Part shown: piece after piece, positions 48,530-57,850 of the stretch
How positions within the stretch are numbered: position 1 is the stretch's first letter
Layout: each line of letters begins with the position of its first letter
Assembly: GCF_010365285.1 (NCBI RefSeq)
Contig: NZ_CP048286.1
Span: forward strand, 6,064,001-6,128,000
Source: Paenibacillus rhizovicinus
GTDB lineage: Bacteria; Bacillota; Bacilli; Paenibacillales; Paenibacillaceae
Direction of reading: 5' to 3'
DNA length: 64,000 bases
Made by a program: the position numbers and the translations under genes
Notes under the pieces: generated by a model
Seen by the model: the letters and a program-made list of their open reading frames with translations, nothing else
Databases searched by the model: none
Told to the model about the DNA's origin: nothing

Positions 48530-49069
48530 CTAGTCCAGCGGCGGTCCGATGTGATTCTCGCGTTCCGCCTGCTTGCGGTGCGCGATCCGGCTGCTGGCTG
48601 CAGCGGCGATCGCGCCGACGATATCGTCTAGGAAGGTATGGCAGGCCGCATCGTGCTTATCGTTCAGTTTCTTCAAGATGCCGGGCTTAAGCTTGTCGAC
48701 GTAGCCGAAATTCGTGAATCCGATGCTGCCGTAGACGTTGACGATGGAGAGAGCCAGCACTTCGTCGCAGCCGTACAGGCCTTCGTCGTTCTCGATCATT
48801 TCTTGGAGGGGAGAGAGCAGCTTGCCTTCCTCGGCGAGCAGATCTAGCTGAATCCCGGTCAAGACGGCGTTTTGCACTTCGCGCTTCGTGAGCACGGCTT
48901 CTACGTACGCCTCGCATTCCTCGGGCGTGAGATCGGGGAAGTAATCCTTTTGCAGAAACATGACGAGTTCGGCGATTTGCGGCGTCGTGACGCCGCGTTT
49001 GGCAAGCCATTCCTTCGTGGCTTCGGCGATACTTCTGCTGTTCAGCTGATACGATGCGGATTTGGTCAA
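48530..49069 (-). CDS. pgpA: Phosphatidylglycerophosphatase A-like protein (YutG/PgpA)
   Basis: 179 residues from the TTG at 49069 (ACAAGGGG upstream), giving LTKSASYQLNSRSI. TTG at 49102 and GTG at 49078 are alternatives that add up to 11 residues but have no ribosome site. The PgpA family catalytic pattern appears as CDEVLALSIVNVYGSIGFTNFGYVDKLKPGILKKLN...DDIVGAIAAAASS, with the Asp-rich DDI motif near the end. In Bacilli the homologous YutG protein dephosphorylates phosphatidylglycerophosphate in lipid synthesis; relatives without obvious membrane helices also exist, as here. It is convergent with hemY. Confidence 0.82.
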   Translation of the reverse strand: MTKSASYQLNSRSIAEATKEWLAKRGVTTPQIAELVMFLQKDYFPDLTPEECEAYVEAVLTKREVQNAVLTGIQLDLLAEEGKLLSPLQEMIENDEGLYGCDEVLALSIVNVYGSIGFTNFGYVDKLKPGILKKLNDKHDAACHTFLDDIVGAIAAAASSRIAHRKQAERENHIGPPLD

Positions 49070-49275
49070 CGCGAACACCCCTTGTCTCAAATTAGTGGAC
49101 AAAATTGGTCTAATTGATTTCGACGGCTCGTATACATAGTACTACAAAGCAGGACTTGTACCAAAGGGCAGCATGCCGCGGGCTTGCGAGATAATCGCGC
49201 CGCTTGAAGTCGGCAGCAGACGGTCTTCTGGACGGTATTGTAACTTTAGTATCCAAAATGGGGAGGAAATGTTCA

Positions 49276-50325
49276 ATGACACATTATCGCCTGTTTCGCC
49301 GGGCAGCGCTCGCCGGGGCTTTGGCTCTGCCCATCTTGACGACCGGCTGCGGCTTGTTCTCGCAACCCGCCAGCGAAGCCATCGATCCGCCGCAGAACAG
49401 CACGCAGAATGTCAGCACGAATGTTGATCCGGGACAAGTCACGGCACAAGGGGATCAGTCCCAAATGACGCTGTACTTGCGGGACCGGAACGGTCTGCTC
49501 GCTCCGATTACGGTCTTGTCGACATTAGGACAAGATGAGCAGCCTGCTCAGAAAGCGCTCGAAATGATGGTCGACGGCAGTGCCTACGCCAATGAGATTC
49601 CGGACGGCTTCTCGGCGGTCTTGCCGAAAGGGACAACGATCAAACAGCTGAACATCATCCCGGACCAGAAACAAGCCGTCGTCGATTTCTCCAAAGAATT
49701 CGGTACCTATTCGGCAGCGGACGAGCGGAAGATCGTTGAAGCCGTGACGTGGACGCTGACAAGCCAGCCGGATATTACGAACGTGAAGCTCATGATGGAG
49801 GGCAAGGAATTGTCGCAAATGCCGGTCGACGCGATGCCGATCGACGAACCGTTGACGCGGGCAGTCGGCATTAACCTTGAAGCGGCGGACGGAGTCGACT
49901 ACAGCGTTTCGACGCCGGTCACGATTTATTTCTCCGCGCTTTCGCCGGACAACGAGCAATATTACGTACCGGTCACGAGACTCGTGAACCGCAGCAACAA
50001 CCGGGCCAAAACAGCCATCGAGCAGCTGATCAGCGGTCCGATCGGCGACCTTCCGCTCAAAGCGGTGATGACGTCGGACGTGGTCGTGAAGAACGTAACC
50101 AAAGCGAAGGACGTCGTCACGGTCGAGCTGCAGGACGACAGCTACCAGGCAGGCCAGAAAGAACCGGCCGAAATGCTGCAAGCCGTCGTGCTTTCGCTGA
50201 CTGAGAATACCGGCCTCGGCAAAGTACAGATCAAGCTGAACGGCAAGTCGGATTTCGTGGATTCGAACAATCAAGCGTACAATGAGCCAGTCTCCCGCAT
50301 GGAGCATATTAATGCTTTTAAATCC
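49276..50325 (+). CDS. gerM: GerMN-domain lipoprotein (GerM)
   Basis: 350 residues from the ATG at 49276 (GGGAGGAAAT upstream), giving a lipoprotein signal with lipobox ILTTGC. Two GerMN domains (~100-215, LYLRDRNGLLAPITVLST..., LSQMPVDAMPIDEPLTRAVGINLE; and ~230-345, IYFSALSPDNEQYYVPVTRLV..., KVQIKLNGKSDFVD) define GerM, needed for normal sporulation and germination in B. subtilis, where it is a component of the sigma-E-dependent SpoIIIA-linked machinery. The conserved order gerM-rph-rdgB supports the assignment. A strong terminator follows, so rph has its own promoter. Confidence 0.93.
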
Positions 50326-50336
50326 TAGAGCAACCC

Positions 50337-50387
50337 CGATCCGCCCCCGGCGAATGCGCGTATTCGCCTCCGGGGCGGATCTTTTTG
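50337..50387 (+). terminator. Strong terminator after gerM
   Basis: Stem GATCCGCCCC(c)GGcGAAT and its complement, very GC-rich, followed by T5. Confidence 0.92.
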
Positions 50388-50466
50388 CCGCGATTCGGGG
50401 CAAAGATGTTTTTCGGGTTCGCTTTTGGTAAAATAGGGTGGACCCATTGACAGGAGGACTACAGAT

Positions 50467-51213
50467 ATGAGATTCGACGGAAGACAGGCGGACGAGCTTC
50501 GCCCGGTCACGATTACGCTGCAACCCAACAAATACGCGGAAGGCTCCGTGCTCATCGAGTTCGGCGATACGAAAGTGCTCTGCACCGCTTCGATCGAAGA
50601 GCGGGTGCCGCCTTTTATGAAAGGGCAGGGCAAAGGCTGGATTAACGCGGAATACGCGATGCTGCCCCGCGCCACGCAAGTTCGCAATCAGCGGGAGTCC
50701 GCGAAAGGAAAGCTGACGGGCCGCACGATGGAAATCCAACGGCTGATCGGGCGTGCGCTTCGCTCGGTCGTCGATTTGCAGGCGCTCGGAGAGCGCACGG
50801 TCACGCTCGACTGCGACGTGCTCCAAGCGGACGGGGGAACCCGGACGACATCCATCACCGGCGCGTTCGTCGCGCTGGCGCTTGCCGTGGACAAGCTGAA
50901 CCGCAATCATGCGTTCGCGAAATATCCGATTACCGATTTTCTCGCTTCGGTCAGCGTTGGCGTCATCGGCGAGCGAACGCTGCTGGATTTGAATTACGAA
51001 GAGGATTCCAAAGCGAAAGTCGATATGAACGTCGTCATGACGGGCGCGCGCAAGTTCGTTGAAGTGCAGGGAACCGGCGAAGAAGCGCCGTTCTCCCGGG
51101 AAGAGTTCAATTCGCTGCTCGCTTTCGCGGAAGAAGGCATCGCCAGCCTGATCGCCAAACAGCGCGACGTGCTGGGCGAGAAGGGCAGCCGAATCGGGCA
51201 GGCAACGGTATGA
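50467..51213 (+). CDS. rph: Ribonuclease PH
   Basis: 248 residues. A phosphate-dependent 3'-5' exoribonuclease that trims tRNA 3' ends in the cytoplasm as a hexamer. Motifs: [36 protein letters not shown] (N-terminal), [15 protein letters not shown], and the phosphate-binding [27 protein letters not shown]. The ribosome site is GGAGGACTACAG. The stop overlaps rdgB (ATGA). The -10 like TAAAAT at 50429-50434 with a TGG extension is its probable promoter. Confidence 0.97.
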   Translation: MRFDGRQADELRPVTITLQPNKYAEGSVLIEFGDTKVLCTASIEERVPPFMKGQGKGWINAEYAMLPRATQVRNQRESAKGKLTGRTMEIQRLIGRALRSVVDLQALGERTVTLDCDVLQADGGTRTTSITGAFVALALAVDKLNRNHAFAKYPITDFLASVSVGVIGERTLLDLNYEEDSKAKVDMNVVMTGARKFVEVQGTGEEAPFSREEFNSLLAFAEEGIASLIAKQRDVLGEKGSRIGQATV

Positions 51214-51848
51214 GGCGGGGAGAAACGGTTGTCGTAGCCACGAAGAATGCCGGCAAAGTGCGTGAATTCGCGCATGCGTTCGGCAAGCTCGGCATGGAAG
51301 TCGTCAGCATGTTCGACTACCCCGATCTGCCGGACGTCGTCGAGGACGGCGTCACTTTCGCCGAGAATGCGCGCAAGAAGGCGCGCGAAGTGGCGGAAGC
51401 GCTCGGCATGCCGGTGCTGGCCGACGATTCCGGCTTGGAAGTCGCTGCGCTCGGCGGCGATCCGGGCGTCTACTCTGCCCGGTATTCCGGCGAGGGCGCC
51501 ACGGATGCGCGCAACAACGAGAAGCTGCTGCGGGAGCTTGCTCGCGTGTCGAACGGCGGCGAGTCGGCCGAACGGTTGTCCGACGGCACGAAGCTGCTCA
51601 GCGAGGCCCGGTTCGTCTGCACGCTGGCGCTTTACGATCCGGCAACGGGCACGTTCACGGAAAGCGAAGGTTACGTTTCCGGCTCCATCATGGAATCGCC
51701 GAGAGGCGAAAGCGGCTTCGGCTACGATCCGCTCTTCTGGGTGAACAGCGAAAGCAAAGGCATGGCGGAGATGACGAAGGAAGAGAAGCAGGCAATCGGC
51801 CACCGCGGCCGGGCGCTTGCCGACTTGCTGCAGAAGCTGGAAGTTTAA
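51210..51848 (+). CDS. rdgB: XTP/dITP diphosphatase (RdgB/HAM1)
   Basis: 212 residues. Removes non-canonical purine nucleotides (dITP, XTP) to nucleoside monophosphates, protecting DNA. Motifs: [64 protein letters not shown], and [10 protein letters not shown] near the end. The ATG overlaps the rph stop by ATGA, so the two are translationally coupled, as in B. subtilis. There the following gene is a phosphodiesterase (ysnB); here it has been replaced by a terminator region. Confidence 0.96.
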   Translation: MRRGETVVVATKNAGKVREFAHAFGKLGMEVVSMFDYPDLPDVVEDGVTFAENARKKAREVAEALGMPVLADDSGLEVAALGGDPGVYSARYSGEGATDARNNEKLLRELARVSNGGESAERLSDGTKLLSEARFVCTLALYDPATGTFTESEGYVSGSIMESPRGESGFGYDPLFWVNSESKGMAEMTKEEKQAIGHRGRALADLLQKLEV

Positions 51849-51857
51849 ATGCATGAG

Positions 51858-51944
51858 AAAACCCCCGTTCGCAAGAAGGGGCATGGCGAGTTCGAGTTCT
51901 CGAACGATCGTCTGCCGCCTCGCTTTGCGGGCGGGGGTTTTTCT
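51858..51944. terminator. Long composite terminator between rdgB and asnB
   Basis: An ~87-nt structure: outer arms AAAACCCCCGTTCGCAA and TTTGCGGGCGGGGGTTTTT, with an inner hairpin around GGCGAGTTCGAG...CGAACG. T- and A-rich ends serve both convergent genes. Downstream, 51958-52027 contains short degenerate repeats such as TTTACTTCCGAT and TTTACTGCCAGA. Confidence 0.75.
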
Positions 51945-52048
51945 TGTTAACAGTTGCGGTTTATGGCCGGTTTACTTCCGATTCACTTCCGATTTACTGC
52001 CAGATTAATTCCTTTTTACTGCCAGTCAGATTGAATATAGGCCGCTGA

Positions 52049-53893
52049 TTATCGAATACTGACTTGATAGTCGCGCAGCCACATATCCACTTGCAGCAGG
52101 TAGGCGAACAGCTGCGGGCCGGACATCAGCTGACCGAACCAAGGCAGGTTGGAGCTGGCCGCTTCGGATTCCGCCAGCTGGCGGATTTTCTTCACGTTGA
52201 TGAGCGGGAGCAGCGGGGAAGTGCCTTCGTTGATCAATTCCAGCACCTGCGTGCGCACGGCATTCAGGTAGTTGGGGTTATGCGTCTTCGGATAAGGGCT
52301 TTTCTTGCGGTACAGGACGTCGTGCGGAAGAACGCCTTCCAGTCCTTTGCGCAGGATGCCTTTCTCCCGGTCGCCGGCCGTTTTGATTTCCCATGGAATG
52401 TTGTACACGTACTCGACCAGCCGATGGTCGCAGAAAGGAACCCGCACCTCGAGACCGGCGGCCATGCTCATCCGGTCTTTGCGGTCCAGCAGCGTCGGCA
52501 TGAAGCGGGTAATATTGAGATACGACATTTGCCGCATTTTGCGCGTATTCTCGTCTTCGCCGGGGAGATGCGGAACCTCCGCGACGGCATCCAAGTAACG
52601 GTCGCCGATATATTCGAGCGGCCGAATCCAGGCGGCAACGTCCTGCGACAGCAGATCCGCCCGCATGCCGGCAGCCAGCGACCACGGGAACGTGCCGGCA
52701 TTCAGCGCTTCCTCCCGGTGGAACCACGGATAACCGCCGAATATTTCGTCCGCCGCTTCTCCCGAGATCGCGACAGTTGCTTCCTTCTTGATTTCCCGGC
52801 AGAACAGCAGCAGCGACGAATCGACGTCGGCCATGCCGGGCATATCGCGAGCCGTCATCGCATCGTGAAGGGAGCTGACAAGTTCAGGCGTATCGAACAC
52901 CATCGCATGATGGATGGTGCCGAGATGCGTCGTCATCCGTTGAATCCATGGCGCATCCGAATTCGGCTGGAATGCGTGGGATTTGAAATTCTTGTCGTTG
53001 TCGACGTAATCGACCGAGAACGTATGGACCGTTCCTTGTCCCGTCTCTTTGTAATAATTGACGGCCAGCGTCGTAAGCGCGCTGGAGTCGAGTCCGCCGG
53101 AGAGGAGCGTGCACAGCGGCACGTCGGAGACAAGCTGGCGCTCGACCGTGTCTTTCAGCAGAGCGCCTACGTTACGCGCCGTTTCATCGACGGTTTCCGT
53201 ATGCGGCCGGCCTTCGAGCTTCCAATAATGCGATGCATGCACGCCCGAGCGGTTGACCACCGCGCATTGGCCGGGCAGCAGTTCCGTCAAATCGCGGTAT
53301 ACGCCGACGCCTGGCGTTCTCGCCGGCCCGACGATGAAGATTTCGGCCAAGCCTTCCGGCCCGACTTCCGGCTTGACGGCGGGATGCGCGAGCAGCGCTT
53401 TCGGCTCCGACCCGAAGATGAAGCGTCCTAGCTGCTTGGAGAAGAAGAACGGCTTGACGCCGAGCCGGTCGCGGGCGATGAACAGCTGCTCCTCGCGTGA
53501 ATCCCATAGCGCGAAGGCGAAAATGCCGTTGAATTTCTCGACGCAGGACGGTCCCCACTCCATATATGCAACCAGCAGCACTTCGGTATCGCAAGTCGTC
53601 GTAAACCGCCGTCCGCGGCTTTCCAGCTCTCGCTTCAGCTCTGGCGCATTATAAAGCTCCCCGTTGTAAACGAGGACGTACGTATCGTCGTCGGATGTAC
53701 GAATCATCGGCTGAGCTCCGTTTACGGGATCGATGACGGAGAGCCTGCGATGACCGAGCGCGCAATGCGGCGAGATCCAGGTACCGGAGGCATCCGGGCC
53801 GCGGTTTGCGAGCGTTCCGGTCATTTTCTCCAGAATGATGGATTGTTTCGTCAGGTCGGCGGTCCAATCAATCCAGCCCGTGAATCCACACAT
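52049..53893 (-). CDS. asnB: Asparagine synthetase (glutamine-hydrolysing)
   Basis: 614 residues. N-terminal class II glutaminase domain with catalytic Cys2 (MCGFTGWIDW) and LANRGPDASG, linked to a C-terminal ATP-pyrophosphatase domain with PP-loop LLSGGLDSSALT and GEAADEIFGGYPW. It makes asparagine from aspartate, ATP and glutamine. The length and sequence suit the AsnB/AsnO group of Bacilli, one of which is a sporulation gene (AsnO); which subtype it is cannot be decided here. The ribosome site is AAAGGAATGAG. It is divergent from the unknown gene at 54083. Confidence 0.95.
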   Translation of the reverse strand: MCGFTGWIDWTADLTKQSIILEKMTGTLANRGPDASGTWISPHCALGHRRLSVIDPVNGAQPMIRTSDDDTYVLVYNGELYNAPELKRELESRGRRFTTTCDTEVLLVAYMEWGPSCVEKFNGIFAFALWDSREEQLFIARDRLGVKPFFFSKQLGRFIFGSEPKALLAHPAVKPEVGPEGLAEIFIVGPARTPGVGVYRDLTELLPGQCAVVNRSGVHASHYWKLEGRPHTETVDETARNVGALLKDTVERQLVSDVPLCTLLSGGLDSSALTTLAVNYYKETGQGTVHTFSVDYVDNDKNFKSHAFQPNSDAPWIQRMTTHLGTIHHAMVFDTPELVSSLHDAMTARDMPGMADVDSSLLLFCREIKKEATVAISGEAADEIFGGYPWFHREEALNAGTFPWSLAAGMRADLLSQDVAAWIRPLEYIGDRYLDAVAEVPHLPGEDENTRKMRQMSYLNITRFMPTLLDRKDRMSMAAGLEVRVPFCDHRLVEYVYNIPWEIKTAGDREKGILRKGLEGVLPHDVLYRKKSPYPKTHNPNYLNAVRTQVLELINEGTSPLLPLINVKKIRQLAESEAASSNLPWFGQLMSGPQLFAYLLQVDMWLRDYQVSIR

Positions 53894-54082
53894 GGTCTCA
53901 TTCCTTTCTTGCTGTAGGGTTAAAAACAGCGATACTAGAATGGTTATGCCGAGAAATTGGATAAAATGTCTGTCCGCAGGGGGATGCTAGAACCAGGATT
54001 ATGCTTTCGAAGCAGTTTTGTTTTCCTTGCCGGCAGACCGGCTGCACGCTGCACTCACAAACCTTTTGGGAGGGAGTTTTCA

Positions 54083-54448
54083 ATGATGGCCAATGAGCAT
54101 GAGGCATCCAAAAATGATCGCAAACCGTATTACGTATCCGTTCAGGCCGGATCGATTCTGGAAGACCCGACGGTTGCCGCTTACGAGCTTGCCATAACCG
54201 CGAACGAAGAGGAATTGAACCGGCTTCAGGAGCTGTTCGAGGAGTATTCGTCGATGGATGAGAAGCAGATTACAGACTATTGGACGAATCCGATCATTGG
54301 CGCCGGCGTCGACAATGATCTTATATTGAACGCCGGCACGGACGGGCTGCTCGTCGACATCTACCGGCTGCTTTACGAGCTGGGCACCGAAGAAACGAAG
54401 CATCATGTGGCAACGATGGGACTGTTCAGGGAAGGGAGCTTGCAATGA
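54083..54448 (+). CDS. Uncharacterised small acidic protein
   Basis: 121 residues from the ATG at 54083 (GGGAGGGAG upstream); longer frames extend into the divergent promoter region. No family was recognised. It is acidic and mostly helical, with an alternation of Glu/Leu-rich segments (AYELAITANEEELNRLQELFEEYSSMDEKQI) and a conserved-looking DGLLVDIYRLLYELGTEETKHHVATMGL. The stop overlaps the next gene start (ATGA), so the two form a pair. It might be a cofactor or regulator subunit; nothing in sequence proves it. Confidence 0.7.
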   Translation: MMANEHEASKNDRKPYYVSVQAGSILEDPTVAAYELAITANEEELNRLQELFEEYSSMDEKQITDYWTNPIIGAGVDNDLILNAGTDGLLVDIYRLLYELGTEETKHHVATMGLFREGSLQ

Positions 54449-54792
54449 TCGTGACGGAAGCGCATGTAAGACGAGCCGCCGAGCGCAACGGACTGCACTG
54501 CGCGGAAGTCGAGGTGATGACAAGCGATACCGAGAACCAGGACCTGCTCGCGTATTTCGGTCCGTCGAAGGACAATGACTTCGATATGGTCGCGGTCGTT
54601 AACAACGACGCCCGAAGCGATGTCGATTGGTATGATAATAGTATGCATCAGGCGTACGCGGATGTTACCGATACGCTGTTCGATACGCCGACGATGAAGA
54701 CGGACTGGGGCGAACGCGAATCGTTCAAGGAGCAGGTGCTCTCCTATCCCCGCGTCCGGGCCGATATCCGGCGATTAATGGATTGGTCCTGA
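54445..54792 (+). CDS. Uncharacterised acidic protein, partner of 54083
   Basis: 115 residues, overlapping the previous gene by 4 nt. No family was recognised. The sequence is strongly acidic (for example DWYDNSMHQAYADVTDTLFDTPTMKTDWGE) with no membrane helix and no cysteine cluster. Tight coupling suggests a two-protein unit. No terminator was seen before the amidohydrolase gene 176 nt downstream, so it may share a transcript with it. Confidence 0.65.
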   Translation: MIVTEAHVRRAAERNGLHCAEVEVMTSDTENQDLLAYFGPSKDNDFDMVAVVNNDARSDVDWYDNSMHQAYADVTDTLFDTPTMKTDWGERESFKEQVLSYPRVRADIRRLMDWS

Positions 54793-54967
54793 GAAGAAAT
54801 ATTTTAGAGCGCGCTCCCGTTTCTTTCATCTCCGCTTCGAATATCCGTGATACAATGTGAGCACAGTTGACCAGAAGCTTGCGAATGACTCCGGAATGAA
54901 ACGCGCTGTGCCGCCGCGAGGGCAGGGACAGCCGTTTCACCTTGTGCCGAAGAAGCGGGGGATGCGA

Positions 54968-56299
54968 ATGGGAACGACGCTGCTGCGCAATGTAACGATC
55001 GTCACGATGAACCGGAAGGACGAGATTCTGACTGGGGATGTCCTGTTCAAGGATGATATGCTCGTAACCGTCGGAGGTCAGATTACGGAGTACGACGCGC
55101 GAACGACGACTGTCGTGGAGGCCAAAGGAAAGCTGCTGCTGCCCGGCTTCGTCCAAACGCATATCCACCTCTGCCAGACGCTGTTCCGCGGGCAAGCCGA
55201 CGACATGGCGCTGATGGATTGGCTGCGGAACCGGATTTGGCCCTTGGAAGCGGCTCACGACGAGGAGTCTATCTATTATTCGGCCATGCTCGGCATCGGC
55301 GAATTGCTGCGGAGCGGAACGACGACGATTCTCGATATGGAGACGGTCAGCCATACGGATTTCGCGTTTCAAGCGATTGCGGCAAGCGGCATTCGGGCGA
55401 TTTCCGGCAAAGTGATGATGGATGCCGGCGGCGACGTGCCGGCCGGCTTGCGGGAAGATACGGACCGCTCGCTCGCCGAGAGCACGGCGCTGCTCGAGAA
55501 GTGGCACGGCCATGACGGCGGCCGCATTCATTACGCGTACAGTCCGCGATTCGTCGTTTCCTGTTCGGAACGGCTGCTCAAGGAAGTACGCGATTTGTCG
55601 TTCAAGCACAAAGTGCTCGTGCATACGCACGCGGCAGAGAACCGGGAAGAGATCGGACTGGTCATGAGGCAGCGGGGGATGCGCAACATCGTCTATCTGG
55701 ATCATATCGGACTGACGTCGCCAAGGCTCGTGCTTGCGCATTGCATCTGGCTGGACGACGAGGAAAGGGATATTCTCAAGCGGACCGGGACGCGGATGAG
55801 CCATTGCCCGGGCTCTAACCTGAAGCTGGCATCGGGCATCGCGCTCGTGCCGGAGATGCTGGAGCAGGGCATCGAGATGGGAATCGGGACGGACGGCGCA
55901 TCCTGCAATAACAGCTTGGATATGTTCCAGGAAATGCGGCTGACCGCGCTCCTTCATAAATCCCGCTGCGGGCCGGAGTCGATGAATGCGCGGACCGTTC
56001 TCCGGATGGCGACGATCGGCGGCGCGCGAACGCTGGGACTGGATCATTTGGTCGGCAGCATCGAACCGGGCAAGAAAGCGGATTTGGTGATGCTGGACCT
56101 CGAGGATTTTCACGCATTCCCTTCTTACGGAGCAGATCCCTACTCGAGGGTCGTGTATGCGGCATCGCGAGGCAACGTGACGAACGTTTGGGTGGACGGC
56201 AAGCTTGTCGTGGAACGGGGCCGCGTGAGGACGGTCGACAAAAGAAACGTGCTTCGCGAGGCGGACCGTTCCATCTCGCGCATGCTGAAGCGGATTTGA
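54968..56299 (+). CDS. MtaD-like amidohydrolase (methylthioadenosine/SAH deaminase type)
   Basis: 443 residues. The metal-dependent amidohydrolase fold is shown by HIHLCQTLFRGQADDMALMDWL (HxH metal motif), VHTHAAENREE (third His), LVLAHCIWL, and the catalytic Asp in IGTDGASCNNSLDMF. The closest group is MtaD-type deaminases acting on 5'-methylthioadenosine, S-adenosylhomocysteine or 5'-deoxyadenosine; TrzA/AtzA-like chlorohydrolases are the alternative. The ATG at 54968, giving MGTTLLRNVTIVTMNRKDE, has GGGGGA upstream; a start at 54962 is possible. It could serve recycling of SAM by-products. A bidirectional terminator follows. Confidence 0.85.
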   Translation: MGTTLLRNVTIVTMNRKDEILTGDVLFKDDMLVTVGGQITEYDARTTTVVEAKGKLLLPGFVQTHIHLCQTLFRGQADDMALMDWLRNRIWPLEAAHDEESIYYSAMLGIGELLRSGTTTILDMETVSHTDFAFQAIAASGIRAISGKVMMDAGGDVPAGLREDTDRSLAESTALLEKWHGHDGGRIHYAYSPRFVVSCSERLLKEVRDLSFKHKVLVHTHAAENREEIGLVMRQRGMRNIVYLDHIGLTSPRLVLAHCIWLDDEERDILKRTGTRMSHCPGSNLKLASGIALVPEMLEQGIEMGIGTDGASCNNSLDMFQEMRLTALLHKSRCGPESMNARTVLRMATIGGARTLGLDHLVGSIEPGKKADLVMLDLEDFHAFPSYGADPYSRVVYAASRGNVTNVWVDGKLVVERGRVRTVDKRNVLREADRSISRMLKRI

Positions 56300-56349
56300 A
56301 GGGTTCTGAATAGGATGGATCGTCCCGCTGCGAAATTCATTGCAGCTCG

Positions 56350-56388
56350 AAGACGTGCATGCCCGAAACTCGGGCATGCACGTCTTTG
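56350..56388. terminator. Bidirectional terminator
   Basis: Perfect stem AAGACGTGCATGCCCGA with its complement around a 3-nt loop, between the convergent deaminase and SDR genes. Confidence 0.9.
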
Positions 56389-56443
56389 TCTTAGGTTGAT
56401 TTGCGTTCCGCAAGCGAATTGAAGACAACTGGATCGAGAACGA

Positions 56444-57316
56444 CTATCCGTTGACGATTTCGCCGCCGTTTACATGGAGCACTTGGCCGCTCACGTAAGA
56501 AGAGTCGTCGCACGCCAAGTAGACGTAGGACGGTGCCAGTTCCTCCGGCTGACCGGCGCGTTTCATCGGCGTGTCGGAGCCGAATTTGGCGACCTTGTCG
56601 GCGTCGAAGGTCGACGGGATGAGCGGCGTCCAGATCGGACCGGGAGCCACTGCGTTGACCCGGATGCCCTGCTCCGCAAGATTCATGGCAAGCGAGCGGG
56701 TAAACGCGACGATCGCGCCTTTCGTGGACGAGTAATCGAGTAGTGTCGGGCTTCCGTGATAAGCCGTGATCGACGCCGTATTAACGATGGCCGAGCCCGT
56801 TTTCAGATGCGGCATTGCCGCTTGCGTCAGATAGAACATGCCGAAAATATTCGTCTTGAACGTCCGCTCCAGCTGCTGAGGCGTAATTTGTTCCAGCTTG
56901 TCCTGCGGGTGCTGCTCCGCCGCGTTGTTGACGACAATGTCGAGGCCGCCGAGCTTATCGGTGATTTCCTTAACGGCACTCGTGCAAAACGCAGGATCGC
57001 CGATATCGCCGGCTATGGTCAAACATTTTCGGCCGAGTCCTTCGATCAGGCTTTTGATCTCTCCTGCATCGTCGTGCTCGTCCAGGTACATGATGGCCAC
57101 GTCCGCCCCTTCTTTGGCGAATAGGAGGGAGACGGCTCGTCCGATGCCGCTGTCTCCGCCAGTGATGACGGCTACCTTGCCGTTCAGCTTGCCTGCCGCC
57201 TTATACGAGTCGGATTGGAACTGCGGCCTTGGATTCATGTCGCTTTCCAAGCCGGGCTGGCGATCCTGGTGCTGAGGGGGGAACGAAGACGGTCGATTGC
57301 TTTGCTGCTTGCCCAT
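56444..57316 (-). CDS. SDR-family oxidoreductase, general stress type
   Basis: 290 residues from the ATG at 57316 (AAGGAGTGAG upstream). Classical short-chain dehydrogenase: NAD(P) site VAVITGGDSGIGRAVSLLFAKEGADVAI, structural NNAAE, and catalytic Ser-Tyr-Lys in NTASITAYHGSPTLLDYSSTKGAIVAF. A Pro/Gln-rich N-terminal extension (SNRPSSFPPQHQDRQPGLESDMNPRPQF) is typical of the YhdF/YdaD/GspA-like SDRs linked to general stress in Bacilli. The substrate is unknown. No neighbouring operon partner. Confidence 0.9.
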   Translation of the reverse strand: MGKQQSNRPSSFPPQHQDRQPGLESDMNPRPQFQSDSYKAAGKLNGKVAVITGGDSGIGRAVSLLFAKEGADVAIMYLDEHDDAGEIKSLIEGLGRKCLTIAGDIGDPAFCTSAVKEITDKLGGLDIVVNNAAEQHPQDKLEQITPQQLERTFKTNIFGMFYLTQAAMPHLKTGSAIVNTASITAYHGSPTLLDYSSTKGAIVAFTRSLAMNLAEQGIRVNAVAPGPIWTPLIPSTFDADKVAKFGSDTPMKRAGQPEELAPSYVYLACDDSSYVSGQVLHVNGGEIVNG

Positions 57317-57388
57317 AATCAAGCTCACTCCTTCAAGATGAATAGTTTGAATCGTTTGCACGTGCAGAAAACGAGTTTCGTGCACCAT

Positions 57389-57850
57389 TCGCGCTATTAT
57401 TTTGCGGTAATCATTGTTAATTTAAACGTTGTTGCGATGCTGTAAACGCAAACGATCTTTTAGTCCCGTACGATGACGACCTTGTGCCTATTGAAATGCA
57501 CCGGTTTCGTTTTTTGCTGCTTGTTAAAATAATCATTTTTGTTCTTAGAATGCTCGGTTTACATGTCAACTATTTTCGATTATCTTTGGTTATAGGACAC
57601 GCAGATTTTAGCAGAAATAGAGAGTAGGGAAGAAGTATGGTTAAACGCCGGCCGGATGGCGAAAGTCTTGGTATTCGCTAGGCATGCCGTTGGTTTTTTT
57701 GTCGTGCTTCTCGAAACCTGCCGATTTAAGGTACGTTCCCTCAAGCAAATCGCACTGATCCGTTGGGCGGCAAACCCATGTGGACCATACAGAGATAGAT
57801 AATAATTGGGTACATGATGAGAGCAAGCGACATCGGAGGGGTTCTGGTAC
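57389..57850. other. AT-rich leader region of the agr-like operon
   Basis: A ~460-nt gap holding no supported gene (measured from the SDR start it is over 500 nt). It is notably richer in A and T than the rest of the window. TTTACA at 57559-57564 followed 16 nt later by TTATCT could be a promoter, but the match is poor. No repeated LytTR-type site (AACGTTNAT-like) could be identified with confidence. A minus-strand frame at 57641-57826 is not convincing. Confidence 0.4.

Noticed and set aside
51958-52027. Possible CRISPR-like repeats (TTTACTTCCGAT, TTTACTGCCAGA)
   Set aside because: Repeats are only about 12 nt, degenerate and without uniform spacers; no cas genes are near.
57641-57826. Minus-strand frame ending in QDFRHPAGV ahead of the agr-like operon
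   Set aside because: The C-terminal part looks somewhat protein-like, but no start with a ribosome site was found and it lies in an AT-rich leader.
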